From 3107 sp001483205 (GTDB lineage Bacteria > Pseudomonadota > Alphaproteobacteria > Rhodobacterales > Rhodobacteraceae), in contig OZ219809.1 in the NCBI GenBank assembly GCA_964291375.2, positions 930,001-994,000 on the forward strand: a stretch of DNA of 64,000 nucleotides, read 5' to 3'. The notes beneath the pieces were generated by a model, which saw only the letters and a program-made list of their open reading frames with translations, made no database searches and had not been told where the DNA came from. Every line of letters starts with the position of its first letter. Position 1 is the stretch's first letter. Positions 36,334 through 44,497 of this stretch are shown here, in pieces. Position numbers and translations under genes: made by a program.

Positions 36334-37436
36334 CCGGGCTGTCGGTCGATATTCGTCTGGCGCGTCCGGGGTTCGGGATGGCCGTTGCCCATGAGTTTGC
36401 GGCGGGCGGGATCACCGCCCTGTTCGGGCGCAGCGGGGCAGGCAAGAGCACCCTTCTGCGCGTGATTGCCGGTTTCGAGCCAAAGGCGCAGGGCATGGTG
36501 CGATTCGGCGGGGCGGTCTGGCAGGATGCGCGCCGCTTTGTTGCACCGCACCGGCGGGGTGTCGGGTTCGTCTGGCAGGATACGCGGCTGTTCGGGCATC
36601 TGAGCGTTGCGGGCAACCTGCGTTACGCCGCGCGTCGGGCACCGGATGCGGCCTCTGTGATCCGGGGTGAGGATGTGATCGGGGCGCTGCACATCTCGCC
36701 GCTGATGGAGCGGCGACCGGCCACCCTGTCAGGCGGAGAGCGCCAGCGGGTCGCCATTGCGCAGGCGCTCCTGAGCGGGCCGGAGGTGCTGTTGCTTGAT
36801 GAGCCTCTGGCCGCGCTTGACCTGAAGGCGAGGGCGGCGATTTTGCCGCTGATCGCCCGTCTGCCGCGCGCCTTCGGCCTGCCGGTGATCCATGTCACCC
36901 ATTCGGTCGGCGAAGTGGCGCAACTGGCGGACCGGATGCTGGTGCTGTCCGGGGGCCGGGTGATTGCCGCCGGTGGGGTGGCGGAGTGTCTGGGAAGCGC
37001 CGATATTCTGCCCGCGACCGGGCGGTTCGAGGCAGGCGTGATGCTGGAGGCGCGGGTGATCGGCCATGACCCCGGTTTGCGGATGAGCTATGCGGCGCTT
37101 GGCGGGCATGTGCTGGACATCCCCGGTGTCAGTCTGGCCGAGGGCGAGACGGTTCGGCTGCGGATACGGGCGCGGGATGTGTCGGTTGCGGTGAAGAAGC
37201 CGGAGGGCCTGAGTATCCGCAATATCCTGCCGGGGCGGGTGGTTGAGCTTGCTGCTGATCCGGGGACGGCCTTTGCCGAGACGCTGATCGACATCGGGGC
37301 CGGGCGGATACGGGCGCGCCTCACCCGTGCGTCGGTTGCTGATCTGGGGCTGTGCGAGGGGATGGAGGTGTTTGCGCTGATCAAATCGGTGTCTTTTGAC
37401 CGGCGGATGGTGCCGCCCGCGCGGGGGGATGGCTGA
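36330..37436 (+). CDS. modC: Molybdate ABC transporter ATP-binding protein
   Basis: A 368-residue cytosolic ATPase. Walker A is GRSGAGKST (about residues 33-41), the ABC signature LSGGERQRVAIAQAL, Walker B VLLLDEPLAALD and the switch histidine is in VIHVTHS. The C-terminal 80 residues form the MOP/TOBE molybdate-binding domain (RIRARDVSVAV, NILPGRVVEL). It drives uptake with ModA and ModB. No ModE regulator or molybdenum-cofactor gene is in the window. Confidence 0.96.
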   Translation: MTGLSVDIRLARPGFGMAVAHEFAAGGITALFGRSGAGKSTLLRVIAGFEPKAQGMVRFGGAVWQDARRFVAPHRRGVGFVWQDTRLFGHLSVAGNLRYAARRAPDAASVIRGEDVIGALHISPLMERRPATLSGGERQRVAIAQALLSGPEVLLLDEPLAALDLKARAAILPLIARLPRAFGLPVIHVTHSVGEVAQLADRMLVLSGGRVIAAGGVAECLGSADILPATGRFEAGVMLEARVIGHDPGLRMSYAALGGHVLDIPGVSLAEGETVRLRIRARDVSVAVKKPEGLSIRNILPGRVVELAADPGTAFAETLIDIGAGRIRARLTRASVADLGLCEGMEVFALIKSVSFDRRMVPPARGDG

Positions 37437-37459
37437 CCCGGTAAAGGAGGGCGCGCTGG

Positions 37460-37494
37460 ACGGTTTGGCCACCGATGCGCCAATATGCAGGGCC
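37460..37494 (+). repeat. Remnant right end of the dispersed repeat, copy I
   Basis: GGTTTGGCCACCGATGCGCC followed by AATATGCAGGGCCT resembles the right end of copy H (GGCTGGCGATGCGCCCATAT, GCAGAGGTC). It lies between modC and the pstS control region. Confidence 0.45.
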
Positions 37495-37513
37495 TCGGGC
37501 GAATGTCATGCGA

Positions 37514-37531
37514 CTGTTACAAAACATTTGC
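37514..37531 (+). promoter_or_regulatory. Candidate Pho box upstream of pstS
   Basis: CTGTTAC (37514-37520), AAAA and CATTTGC (37525-37531) match the PhoB-box plan of two seven-base direct half-sites with a four-base A/T spacer; the first half-site fits CTGTCAC well and the second poorly. It lies 77 bases before the pstS ATG, the expected place for PhoB activation under phosphate shortage. Confidence 0.55.
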
Positions 37532-37607
37532 ACAAGCGTCACCCAACGCCGCTAGACAGTGCCATGGCCGCATCCCGGCCCCCCAATCGAATATAAGGAG
37601 CACCCTC

Positions 37608-38666
37608 ATGCCTTTCGTGAAACCAATCACCACCGCCCTGGCAGGCGCCGCCCTCTGCGCGACCGCAACCACCGCCGCCGCCCGCGACAACGTTCAGATC
37701 GCCGGGTCATCCACGGTGCTGCCCTATGCCTCAATCGTCGCCGAAGCCTTTGGCGAAAACTTTGACTTCCCCACCCCGGTGGTCGAATCGGGCGGCTCTT
37801 CCGCCGGTCTCAAGCGTTTTTGTGAAGGCGTCGGCGAAAACAGCATCGACATCGCCAATGCGTCCCGCGCCATCCGGGAAAGGGAAATCAAGGTCTGCAC
37901 TGAGAACGGGGTCAGCGAGATCATCGAGGTCCGCATCGGTTATGACGGGATCGTCTTTGCCTCTGACATCAACGGCGATGCCTTCGCGTTCACCCCGTCC
38001 GACTGGTTTCTTGCCCTGTCCGACACGGTTCTGGTCGATGGCGTGCTGACAGAGAACCCGCATACCACCTGGGATCAGGTCAACCCGAGCCTGCCCGCCC
38101 GGACCATCCGCGCCTTTGTTCCCGGCACCAAGCACGGCACCCGAGAGGTGTTCGAGGACAAGGTGATTCTGGCCGGCTGCGAGGCGACCGGCGCGTTTGA
38201 CGCCCTGATGGCCGCCGCCGAGGGCGACGAAAAGGCCCGCAAGAAAACCGCTGAAAGCGCTTGCATTGCCCTGCGCACCGACGGGGTTTCGGTGGACATC
38301 GACGGCGACTATACCGAGACGCTGGCCCGCATCAACGCCACCAAAGACGCCATCGGCGTGTTCGGGCTGGCGTTTTATGAGAACAACACCGGCACCTTGC
38401 AGGTGGCCACCATGTCGGGCGTGACCCCTTCGACCGAAACCATCTCTACCGGTGAATATCCGGTATCGCGCCCGTTGTTCTTCTATGTCAAGGCCGCTCA
38501 TATCGGGGTGATTCCGGGGCTGAAGGAATACGCTGAGTTCTTTGTCTCGGACGAGATTGCCGGGCCGGACGGCCCGCTGGCCGAGTATGGTCTGGTCTCT
38601 GACCCCGAGCTTGCCGCCACACAGAGCGCGGTTGCCGAAGAGCAGACGCTGGACGTGGACATGTAA
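37608..38666 (+). CDS. pstS: Phosphate ABC transporter substrate-binding protein
   Basis: A 352-residue periplasmic protein. The signal peptide spans residues 1-24 (ending TTAAA). The phosphate-binding motif IAGSSTVLPY is at the mature N-terminus, with VESGGSSAGLKRFCEG and DIANASRAIRERE, all typical of PstS. AAGGAG is eight bases before the ATG. It heads the pstSCAB-phoU-phoB operon behind a candidate Pho box; the hairpin after it may hold down expression of the permease genes relative to PstS. Confidence 0.95.
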   Translation: MPFVKPITTALAGAALCATATTAAARDNVQIAGSSTVLPYASIVAEAFGENFDFPTPVVESGGSSAGLKRFCEGVGENSIDIANASRAIREREIKVCTENGVSEIIEVRIGYDGIVFASDINGDAFAFTPSDWFLALSDTVLVDGVLTENPHTTWDQVNPSLPARTIRAFVPGTKHGTREVFEDKVILAGCEATGAFDALMAAAEGDEKARKKTAESACIALRTDGVSVDIDGDYTETLARINATKDAIGVFGLAFYENNTGTLQVATMSGVTPSTETISTGEYPVSRPLFFYVKAAHIGVIPGLKEYAEFFVSDEIAGPDGPLAEYGLVSDPELAATQSAVAEEQTLDVDM

Positions 38667-38680
38667 TCTGATAATAACAT

Positions 38681-38706
38681 CCGGGGGCCGCGCGGTTGGC
38701 CCCCGG
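38681..38706 (+). terminator. Stable hairpin between pstS and pstC (partial terminator or RNA-stabilising element)
   Basis: CCGGGGGCC (38681-38689) pairs with GGCCCCCGG (38698-38706) over nine G/C-rich pairs with an eight-base loop, followed only by TTGGTT. With no proper T-run it probably slows polymerase or blocks 3' decay, which would give more PstS than PstCAB. Confidence 0.6.
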
Positions 38707-38776
38707 TTGGTTCGTCCGGCTTTCTGCCCCCTTGTCCGTCTTGTCCGCCCCCCTTCTGCCCCGCCCGGAGCCCTCC

Positions 38777-40258
38777 ATGCCCGTCACCTGGCTGATACCG
38801 AGCATCCTGTTGCTGGCGCTGATCGGCTATTGGGCGGGGCGCGCCCGTGCTCTTGCGGTTGCGGGCGGCGATACGCGGGCGCTGCATTCCCTGCCCGGTC
38901 ACCACGGCGGCCATGTTGCCCTGTTCGCATCCGCCCCCGCCCTGGCGCTGCTGGTCGTCTGGCTGCTGACCCAGCCCTTTGTCATCAACGGCCGCGTCGC
39001 CGAGCTGATCCCGGACAGCGCCAACAGCGCCACCGGCGAAGGCCCCTCTGCCGCCCTGATGATGAGCGAGGTCCGGCGCGTGGCGGCGGGGCTGGATCTG
39101 GCCGTGCGCGAGGGCGTGATCACCGCCGGGCAGGCCGACAGCCCCAGAACCGGGGCTGACGACATGCGCGCATGGCTGGCCGGGGTCGGGGTGGCCCTTG
39201 GCGGCGAGACCGGCCCCTGGGTTCTGCCCGCCGCACAACGCTATCGCGCCCTCAGCGCCACGGGCCACCTGATGATGACCATTGCCGTCATCGCCCTGTC
39301 CGCCGCCGGGCTTGCCGGGGCGCTGCGCAGGGTCCGGCCACAGTTCCGCGCCCGCGACGTGACCGAGCGCGCGGTAAAGGCCGGGCTGTTCGCCGCCGCC
39401 TCTATCGCCATTCTGACCACCCTTGGCATTGTGCTTTCGCTTGTCTTCAACACCATCGAGTTTCTGCGCCTCTATCCGGCGGTTGATTTCTTCTTTGGCC
39501 TGACATGGGCCCCCAGTTTCGGCGGCGGGTCAGAGCTCGGCATCCTGCCGCTTTTGTGGGGCACGCTGTCCATCTCTGTCATCGCGCTTGCGGTTGCGAC
39601 CCCGATCGGGCTGTTCGCCGCCGTCTATCTGTCCGAATACGCGACGCCCGCGATCCGCGCCTTTGCCAAGCCGCTGCTGGAAGTGCTGGCCGGTATCCCC
39701 ACCACTGTCTACGGCCTTTTTGCCTTGCAGATCGTCGGGCCGCTGCTGGTTTCCGCCTTTGGCGAGGGCGGCGTGCTGGGGGTGACCTGGATGGGCAGCG
39801 GCACCGCGGCAATGACGGCGGGGCTGGTTCTCGGCGTCATGCTGATCCCGTTCATCAGTTCGCTGTCCGATGACATCATCAACGCCGTCCCTCAGACCCT
39901 GCGCGACGGCTCGCTCAGCCTTGGCGCAACCCGGTCAGAGACCATCCGGCAGGTTGTTCTGCCCGCCGCGCTGCCGGGGATTGCGGGCGCAATCCTGCTG
40001 GCGGCCAGCCGCGCCATCGGCGAAACCATGATCGTGGTGCTGGGTGCGGGCGCGGCGGCGCGTCTGTCGCTGAACCCGTTCGAGGCAATGACCACAATCA
40101 CCGCCAAGATCGTCAGCCAACTGACCGGAGACACAGATTTTTCTTCGCCCGAGGCGCTGGTTGCCTTTGCGCTCGGCATGACGCTGTTCGTGCTGACTTT
40201 GGCGCTGAATGCGCTGGCGCTTTATATCGTGCGCACATACCGGGAGCAATATGAATGA
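38777..40258 (+). CDS. pstC: Phosphate ABC transporter permease PstC
   Basis: A 493-residue inner-membrane protein, longer than E. coli PstC (about 320) because of a roughly 200-residue N-terminal part with two membrane spans (residues 5-20 and 45-70) and a periplasmic region. The core begins near AVKAGLFAAASIAILTTLGI, includes FFFGLTWAPSFGGGSELGILPLLWGT and the EAA loop LGATRSETIRQVVLPAALPGI. The long form is usual in alphaproteobacteria. It overlaps pstA by four bases. Confidence 0.93.
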   Translation: MPVTWLIPSILLLALIGYWAGRARALAVAGGDTRALHSLPGHHGGHVALFASAPALALLVVWLLTQPFVINGRVAELIPDSANSATGEGPSAALMMSEVRRVAAGLDLAVREGVITAGQADSPRTGADDMRAWLAGVGVALGGETGPWVLPAAQRYRALSATGHLMMTIAVIALSAAGLAGALRRVRPQFRARDVTERAVKAGLFAAASIAILTTLGIVLSLVFNTIEFLRLYPAVDFFFGLTWAPSFGGGSELGILPLLWGTLSISVIALAVATPIGLFAAVYLSEYATPAIRAFAKPLLEVLAGIPTTVYGLFALQIVGPLLVSAFGEGGVLGVTWMGSGTAAMTAGLVLGVMLIPFISSLSDDIINAVPQTLRDGSLSLGATRSETIRQVVLPAALPGIAGAILLAASRAIGETMIVVLGAGAAARLSLNPFEAMTTITAKIVSQLTGDTDFSSPEALVAFALGMTLFVLTLALNALALYIVRTYREQYE

Positions 40259-41622
40259 CCGGCCTTGCCGCCCCGACACCCGCCCCCACACCGTCGCCCC
40301 GTCCGGGCCGGGCCGCGCTGTTGGCCGCAGACCCGCGCACCCGCAAACGCAACGCCGCCGAAAGGCGGTTCCGCTTTTGCGGCGTTATGGCGATCAGCAT
40401 TGGCCTGCTGTTTCTGGTGGTTCTGCTTGCCACCATCGTCAGCAAGGGCGCGGGCGCGTTCCGGCAAACCTTTATCGCCCTTGAGGTGGAACTGCGCGAG
40501 GACACGCTCGACAAGAACGGCAACCGCGCCCCGGAAGACATCGCCAAGGCCTCTACCTTTGCCTATACGCCGCTGTTGGGGGACGCACTGCTGGCCGCCA
40601 TCCGCGACAACGGGATCACCACTGATCTACAGACGCGCAAAGAGATAAAACCGCTGTTGTCGGCATCAGCGGCGGCGCAGGTCCGGGATTTCGTCATCGC
40701 CAACCCCGAGCGTATTGGCGAGACGGTAGCGTTCAGCGTGCTCGCCGCGTCCCGCGTTGACGGCTATCTGAAGGGCCGGGTCAGCCGCGATTCTGTCGCC
40801 CGAAGCAAGAATATGGATGCCCGGCATCTTGACCTGATTGACGCGCTGCGCGACGCGGGCGTGGTTGAAAAGCGCTTCAACCCGGCCTTCATCACCGGCA
40901 CCGATGCCTCTGAGGCCCGCCCGGAACAGGCCGGGATCGGCGCGGCGATGCTCGGCTCTTTCTTTATGATGCTGGTGGTGCTGTTGCTGTCCCTGCCCAT
41001 AGGGGTCGCCGCGTCGATCTATCTGGAGGAATTTGCCCCCCGCAACCGGCTGACCGATTTCATCGAGATCAACATCGCCAATCTTGCCGCCGTGCCGTCC
41101 ATCGTCTTTGGCATTCTCGGCCTTGCCGTCTTTATCCGCTTTGCCCATTTGCCGCAATCCGCGCCGCTGGTTGGCGGGCTGACGCTGGCGCTGATGACCC
41201 TGCCGACCATCGTCATCTCGACCCGCGCGTCGCTGACCGCCGTGCCGCCCTCGATCCGCGACGCGGCGCTGGCACTGGGGGCGTCGAAAATGCAGGCGGT
41301 GTTTCACCACACCCTGCCGCTGGCGATGCCGGGTATCCTGACCGGGGCGATCATCGGCCTTGCGCAGGCTTTGGGCGAAACCGCGCCGCTGTTGCTGATC
41401 GGGATGGTGGGGTTTATCGCCTCGACCCACCCGGACGGCCTTGCCTCGGGCTTTCTTGATCCGAACTCGGCCATGCCCGCGCAGATATACGAATGGGCCA
41501 AACGTGCCGATCCGGCCTATTATGAACGCGCCTGGGGGGGTATCATCCTGCTGATGCTGTTTCTTGCCGCCATGAACATCACCGCCATCCTGCTGCGCCG
41601 CCGGTTCGAGCGCCGTTGGTAG
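40255..41622 (+). CDS. pstA: Phosphate ABC transporter permease PstA
   Basis: A 455-residue permease, also enlarged: after a first membrane segment (about residues 42-65), about 150 residues of periplasmic domain (EVELREDTLDKNGNRAPEDI) precede the five-helix core. IYLEEFAPRNRLTDFIEINI and LGASKMQAVFHHTLPLAMPGI (EAA loop) are PstA signatures. It forms the channel with PstC. Twenty-six bases separate it from pstB. Confidence 0.93.
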   Translation: MTGLAAPTPAPTPSPRPGRAALLAADPRTRKRNAAERRFRFCGVMAISIGLLFLVVLLATIVSKGAGAFRQTFIALEVELREDTLDKNGNRAPEDIAKASTFAYTPLLGDALLAAIRDNGITTDLQTRKEIKPLLSASAAAQVRDFVIANPERIGETVAFSVLAASRVDGYLKGRVSRDSVARSKNMDARHLDLIDALRDAGVVEKRFNPAFITGTDASEARPEQAGIGAAMLGSFFMMLVVLLLSLPIGVAASIYLEEFAPRNRLTDFIEINIANLAAVPSIVFGILGLAVFIRFAHLPQSAPLVGGLTLALMTLPTIVISTRASLTAVPPSIRDAALALGASKMQAVFHHTLPLAMPGILTGAIIGLAQALGETAPLLLIGMVGFIASTHPDGLASGFLDPNSAMPAQIYEWAKRADPAYYERAWGGIILLMLFLAAMNITAILLRRRFERRW

Positions 41623-41648
41623 AACAGAAACCCGGGACACACTGAACG

Positions 41649-42446
41649 ATGTATGACACCCCGCTGACAGAGGCCGATGTGTGCACAGAGGACGCCAAGA
41701 TTCTGGCCCGAAACGTGCAGGTCCATTACGGCACCACCCATGCGATAAAGGATGTCTCGGTCGCCATAGGGGACAAGGCTGTAACCGCTTTCATCGGGCC
41801 GTCCGGCTGTGGAAAATCGACCTTTCTGCGCTGTCTGAACCGGATGAACGACACCATAGACGCCTGCCGGGTCAGGGGCACGATCCTGCTGGATGGCGAT
41901 GACATCTATCACCGGCGGGTCGATCCCGTGCAACTGCGCGCCCGCGTCGGTATGGTGTTTCAAAAACCCAACCCGTTTCCGAAGTCGGTCTATGACAATG
42001 TTGCCTATGGCCCGCGCATCCACGGGCTGGCCAACAGCCGGGCCGATCTTGACCGGATCGTGGAAAAATCCCTGCGCCGCGCCGCGCTGTGGGAAGAGGT
42101 GAAAGACCGCCTGTCCGCCCCCGGCACCGGGCTGTCGGGCGGACAGCAGCAACGGCTGTGCATCGCGCGGGCGGTGGCAACCGAACCGGAAGTGCTGTTG
42201 ATGGACGAACCGTGCTCAGCCCTTGATCCGATTGCGACGGCCCAGATAGAGGATCTGATCTATGAACTGCGCGACAGGTTTTCGGTGGTGATTGTCACCC
42301 ACTCGATGCAGCAGGCGGCGCGGATCAGCCAGAAGACCGCCTTTTTTCACCTTGGCCATCTGGTCGAATTTGGCGAGACCGGGCAGATTTTCACCAACCC
42401 CCAAGACCCAAGGACCGAAAGCTATATCACTGGCCGGATCGGATGA
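41649..42446 (+). CDS. pstB: Phosphate ABC transporter ATP-binding protein
   Basis: A 265-residue ATPase. Walker A is GPSGCGKST (about 50-58) followed by the PstB-specific FLRCLNRMND. The Q-loop region has VFQKPNPFPKSVYDNVAYGP, the signature is LSGGQQQRLCIARA, Walker B VLLMDEPCSALDP, and the switch histidine is in VIVTHSMQQAAR. It powers the PstSCAB importer and is followed ten bases later by phoU. Confidence 0.97.
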   Translation: MYDTPLTEADVCTEDAKILARNVQVHYGTTHAIKDVSVAIGDKAVTAFIGPSGCGKSTFLRCLNRMNDTIDACRVRGTILLDGDDIYHRRVDPVQLRARVGMVFQKPNPFPKSVYDNVAYGPRIHGLANSRADLDRIVEKSLRRAALWEEVKDRLSAPGTGLSGGQQQRLCIARAVATEPEVLLMDEPCSALDPIATAQIEDLIYELRDRFSVVIVTHSMQQAARISQKTAFFHLGHLVEFGETGQIFTNPQDPRTESYITGRIG

Positions 42447-42456
42447 GGGCAGAAGC

Positions 42457-43176
42457 ATGAACAGCGAACACATTCACACCGCCTTTGATGATGATCTTGA
42501 GATGATCCAGGCGCGGATAATGAAGATGGGCGGGCTTGTGGAACAGGCGATCCGCGACGCGACCAGCGCCCTTGAGCACCGCAACGAGGCACATGCCGAA
42601 AGCGTTCGCCAGCGCGACAAGGCGATTGATGCGCTTGAGGCCCGGGTGAACGCCGAGGCCGCCCGGATGATCGCCCTGCGTGCGCCTGCCGCCAGTGACC
42701 TGCGCACCATCCTGACGGTGATCAAGGTGTCCGGCAATCTGGAGCGGATCGGCGACTATGCCAAGAATATCGCCAAGCGCACCACCGTTCTGGCGCATTT
42801 GCCTGATGTCGGTGAATCGTCCGGCGCGATCCGGCGGATGTCGCGAGAGGTGGAGCGGATGCTGAAGGATGCGCTTGATGCCTATATCCGGCGCGATGCC
42901 GGGCTTGCCCATGAGGTGCGGGACCGGGATGAAGAGGTGGACCAGACATATAATTCCCTGTTCCGGGTGCTGCTGACCCATATGATGGAAGACCCGCGCA
43001 GCATAACCGCCTGTATGCACCTGCATTTTATCGCCAAGAATATTGAGCGCATGGGCGATCATGTGACCTCTGTCGCCGAGCAGGTGATCTATCTGGCAAC
43101 CGGGGAAACCCCCGATGAGGCGCGGGCGAAAGGCGACAGAACCCCCTTTGCCGGGACAGAGGAAACAGAGGAATAG
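42457..43176 (+). CDS. phoU: Phosphate-specific transport system accessory protein PhoU
   Basis: A 239-residue cytosolic protein of two similar three-helix bundles. Each has a metal-binding E(D)xxxD-type motif: NLERIGDYAKNIAKR in the first half and NIERMGDHVTSVAEQ in the second. PhoU links PstB activity with the PhoR kinase so that PhoB is off when phosphate is plentiful. ATG 42457 is preceded by GAGGGCAGAAGC. It precedes phoB by four bases. phoR itself is not in the window. Confidence 0.96.
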   Translation: MNSEHIHTAFDDDLEMIQARIMKMGGLVEQAIRDATSALEHRNEAHAESVRQRDKAIDALEARVNAEAARMIALRAPAASDLRTILTVIKVSGNLERIGDYAKNIAKRTTVLAHLPDVGESSGAIRRMSREVERMLKDALDAYIRRDAGLAHEVRDRDEEVDQTYNSLFRVLLTHMMEDPRSITACMHLHFIAKNIERMGDHVTSVAEQVIYLATGETPDEARAKGDRTPFAGTEETEE

Positions 43177-43180
43177 GCCC

Positions 43181-43879
43181 GTGGTGATGTCCCCTTCCCG
43201 CAAACCCGTGGTTCTGGTGGTCGAGGACGAAGCGGCCCAGCGTGAAATCCTGCAATATAATCTCAGGGCCGGGGGCTTTGCCGTCGTTCTGGCCGAAACC
43301 GGTAACGAGGCGCTGCTTAAGGTCGAGGAGGAACAGCCGGACCTGATCCTGCTCGACTGGATGCTGCCCAATGTTTCGGGGATAGAGCTGTGCCGTCAAC
43401 TGAAGGCACGCCGCCGGACCCGCGCCATTCCCGTGGTCATGCTGTCGGCGCGGGGCGAAGAACCGGACCGGGTGCGCGGCCTTGAAACCGGTGCCGATGA
43501 TTATGTGGTCAAGCCCTATTCGATGGCGGAACTGATGGCGCGGCTGCGCACCCAGTTGCGCCGAACGCACCCGGCGGCGACCGGGGCGACGCTCGAATAC
43601 AGGGATATTGTCGTGGATTGTGAAACCCATCGGGTGCGGCGCGGTGACCGGGCGCTGCATCTCGGGCCCACGGAGTTTCGCCTGCTGTCTACGCTGATGG
43701 AAAAGCCGGGCCGGGTGTGGAGCCGGGAGCTGCTGCTCGACCGGGTGTGGGGGCGGGATATTTATATCGATACCCGCACCATAGACGTGCATATCGGGCG
43801 GTTGCGCAAGGTGCTGATGTCAGACGGCGGTGATGACCCGATCCGCACCGTGCGCGGCTCCGGCTATGCGTTGGGGTGA
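43181..43879 (+). CDS. phoB: Phosphate regulon response regulator PhoB
   Basis: A 232-residue response regulator. The receiver domain (about 8-125) has VVEDE at the start, the phospho-acceptor aspartate in LILLDWMLP (D59 from this start) and KPYS with the conserved lysine. The OmpR-type winged helix follows (LGPTEFRLLSTLMEKPGRVW, DVHIGRLRKVL). It binds Pho boxes such as the one before pstS, so the operon should be autoregulated. GTG 43181 was chosen since AGAGGA is eight bases upstream; ATG 43187 is the alternative. Confidence 0.96.
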   Translation: MVMSPSRKPVVLVVEDEAAQREILQYNLRAGGFAVVLAETGNEALLKVEEEQPDLILLDWMLPNVSGIELCRQLKARRRTRAIPVVMLSARGEEPDRVRGLETGADDYVVKPYSMAELMARLRTQLRRTHPAATGATLEYRDIVVDCETHRVRRGDRALHLGPTEFRLLSTLMEKPGRVWSRELLLDRVWGRDIYIDTRTIDVHIGRLRKVLMSDGGDDPIRTVRGSGYALG

Positions 43880-43955
43880 GGGGGAAGTCCGTTTGCGGCT
43901 TGCAATTTTGAGTGTAGACGATATGTTGTAAGCAGATGATGAGGGGAAAGCTGGC

Positions 43956-44141
43956 ATGGATTGGCCTACGATCGGGACAATTATCGGCACAGGCATCGCG
44001 TTGGCGGCGGTGATTGTTCCGGGGCAGCGCGAGTTGCGCCGCGACATTGCCAACCTGCGGGAGCGTATGGCGCGCCTTGAGGGGACAGTTGCATTGCTGG
44101 CGGGCGTTCTGACGAACCAGAAAGACAAGAACGCCCCATGA
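43956..44141 (+). CDS. Small membrane-anchored coiled-coil protein
   Basis: A 61-residue protein beginning MDWPTIGTIIGTGIALAAVI: one N-terminal membrane helix (about residues 5-22) followed by a charged heptad-like helix (RELRRDIANLRERMARLEGT) and a short second hydrophobic stretch. GAGGGG precedes the ATG at a workable distance. Small proteins of this layout are common in Rhodobacterales but have no known role. It lies between phoB and repeat copy H. Confidence 0.65.
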   Translation: MDWPTIGTIIGTGIALAAVIVPGQRELRRDIANLRERMARLEGTVALLAGVLTNQKDKNAP

Positions 44142-44266
44142 CGGCGCGGCCCAGGCAGTTCCGCCGGGCGGGATCAGGGACGAGGCTTGAACTCAAAATC
44201 CGGGCGGCGGGCTATGGCCGAAGTATGATAATCCGATCACAGCTCTGCCGCCGCTTTTCCGCTGAA

Positions 44267-44448
44267 AAGACCTCTGCATGATGTCCGGGTCCGGCAGAGA
44301 TATGGGGGATGGGTTTCGCAAGAATGGTGAGGGCAGCGCCCGGCCCGGCGGGTGCAAAGCGCCCGCCATGGGGCGGGGCGGGCGCTGCCCGGTCTTGCGA
44401 CCGGGCGGGATGGGCTGGCTGGCGATGCGCCCATATGCAGAGGTCATT
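44267..44448 (+). repeat. Dispersed inverted-repeat element, copy H (diverged)
   Basis: The left end AAGACCTCTGCATGATG and the right end ATATGCAGAGGTCAT are clear. The interior differs (AAAGCGCCCGCCATGGGGCG, GGTCTTGCGACCGGGCGGGA) but keeps a self-complementary GGGCAGCGCCCGG/CGGGCGCTGCCC pair. Another fragment of the family, GGCAGTTCCGCCGGGCGGGA, lies at about 44155-44174. The rest of 44142-44497 shows nothing else. Confidence 0.75.
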
Positions 44449-44497
44449 TTACAGTGCTCAGGCCATACATTGGCGCAGTCAGGTGCTGTCCGCCGCG

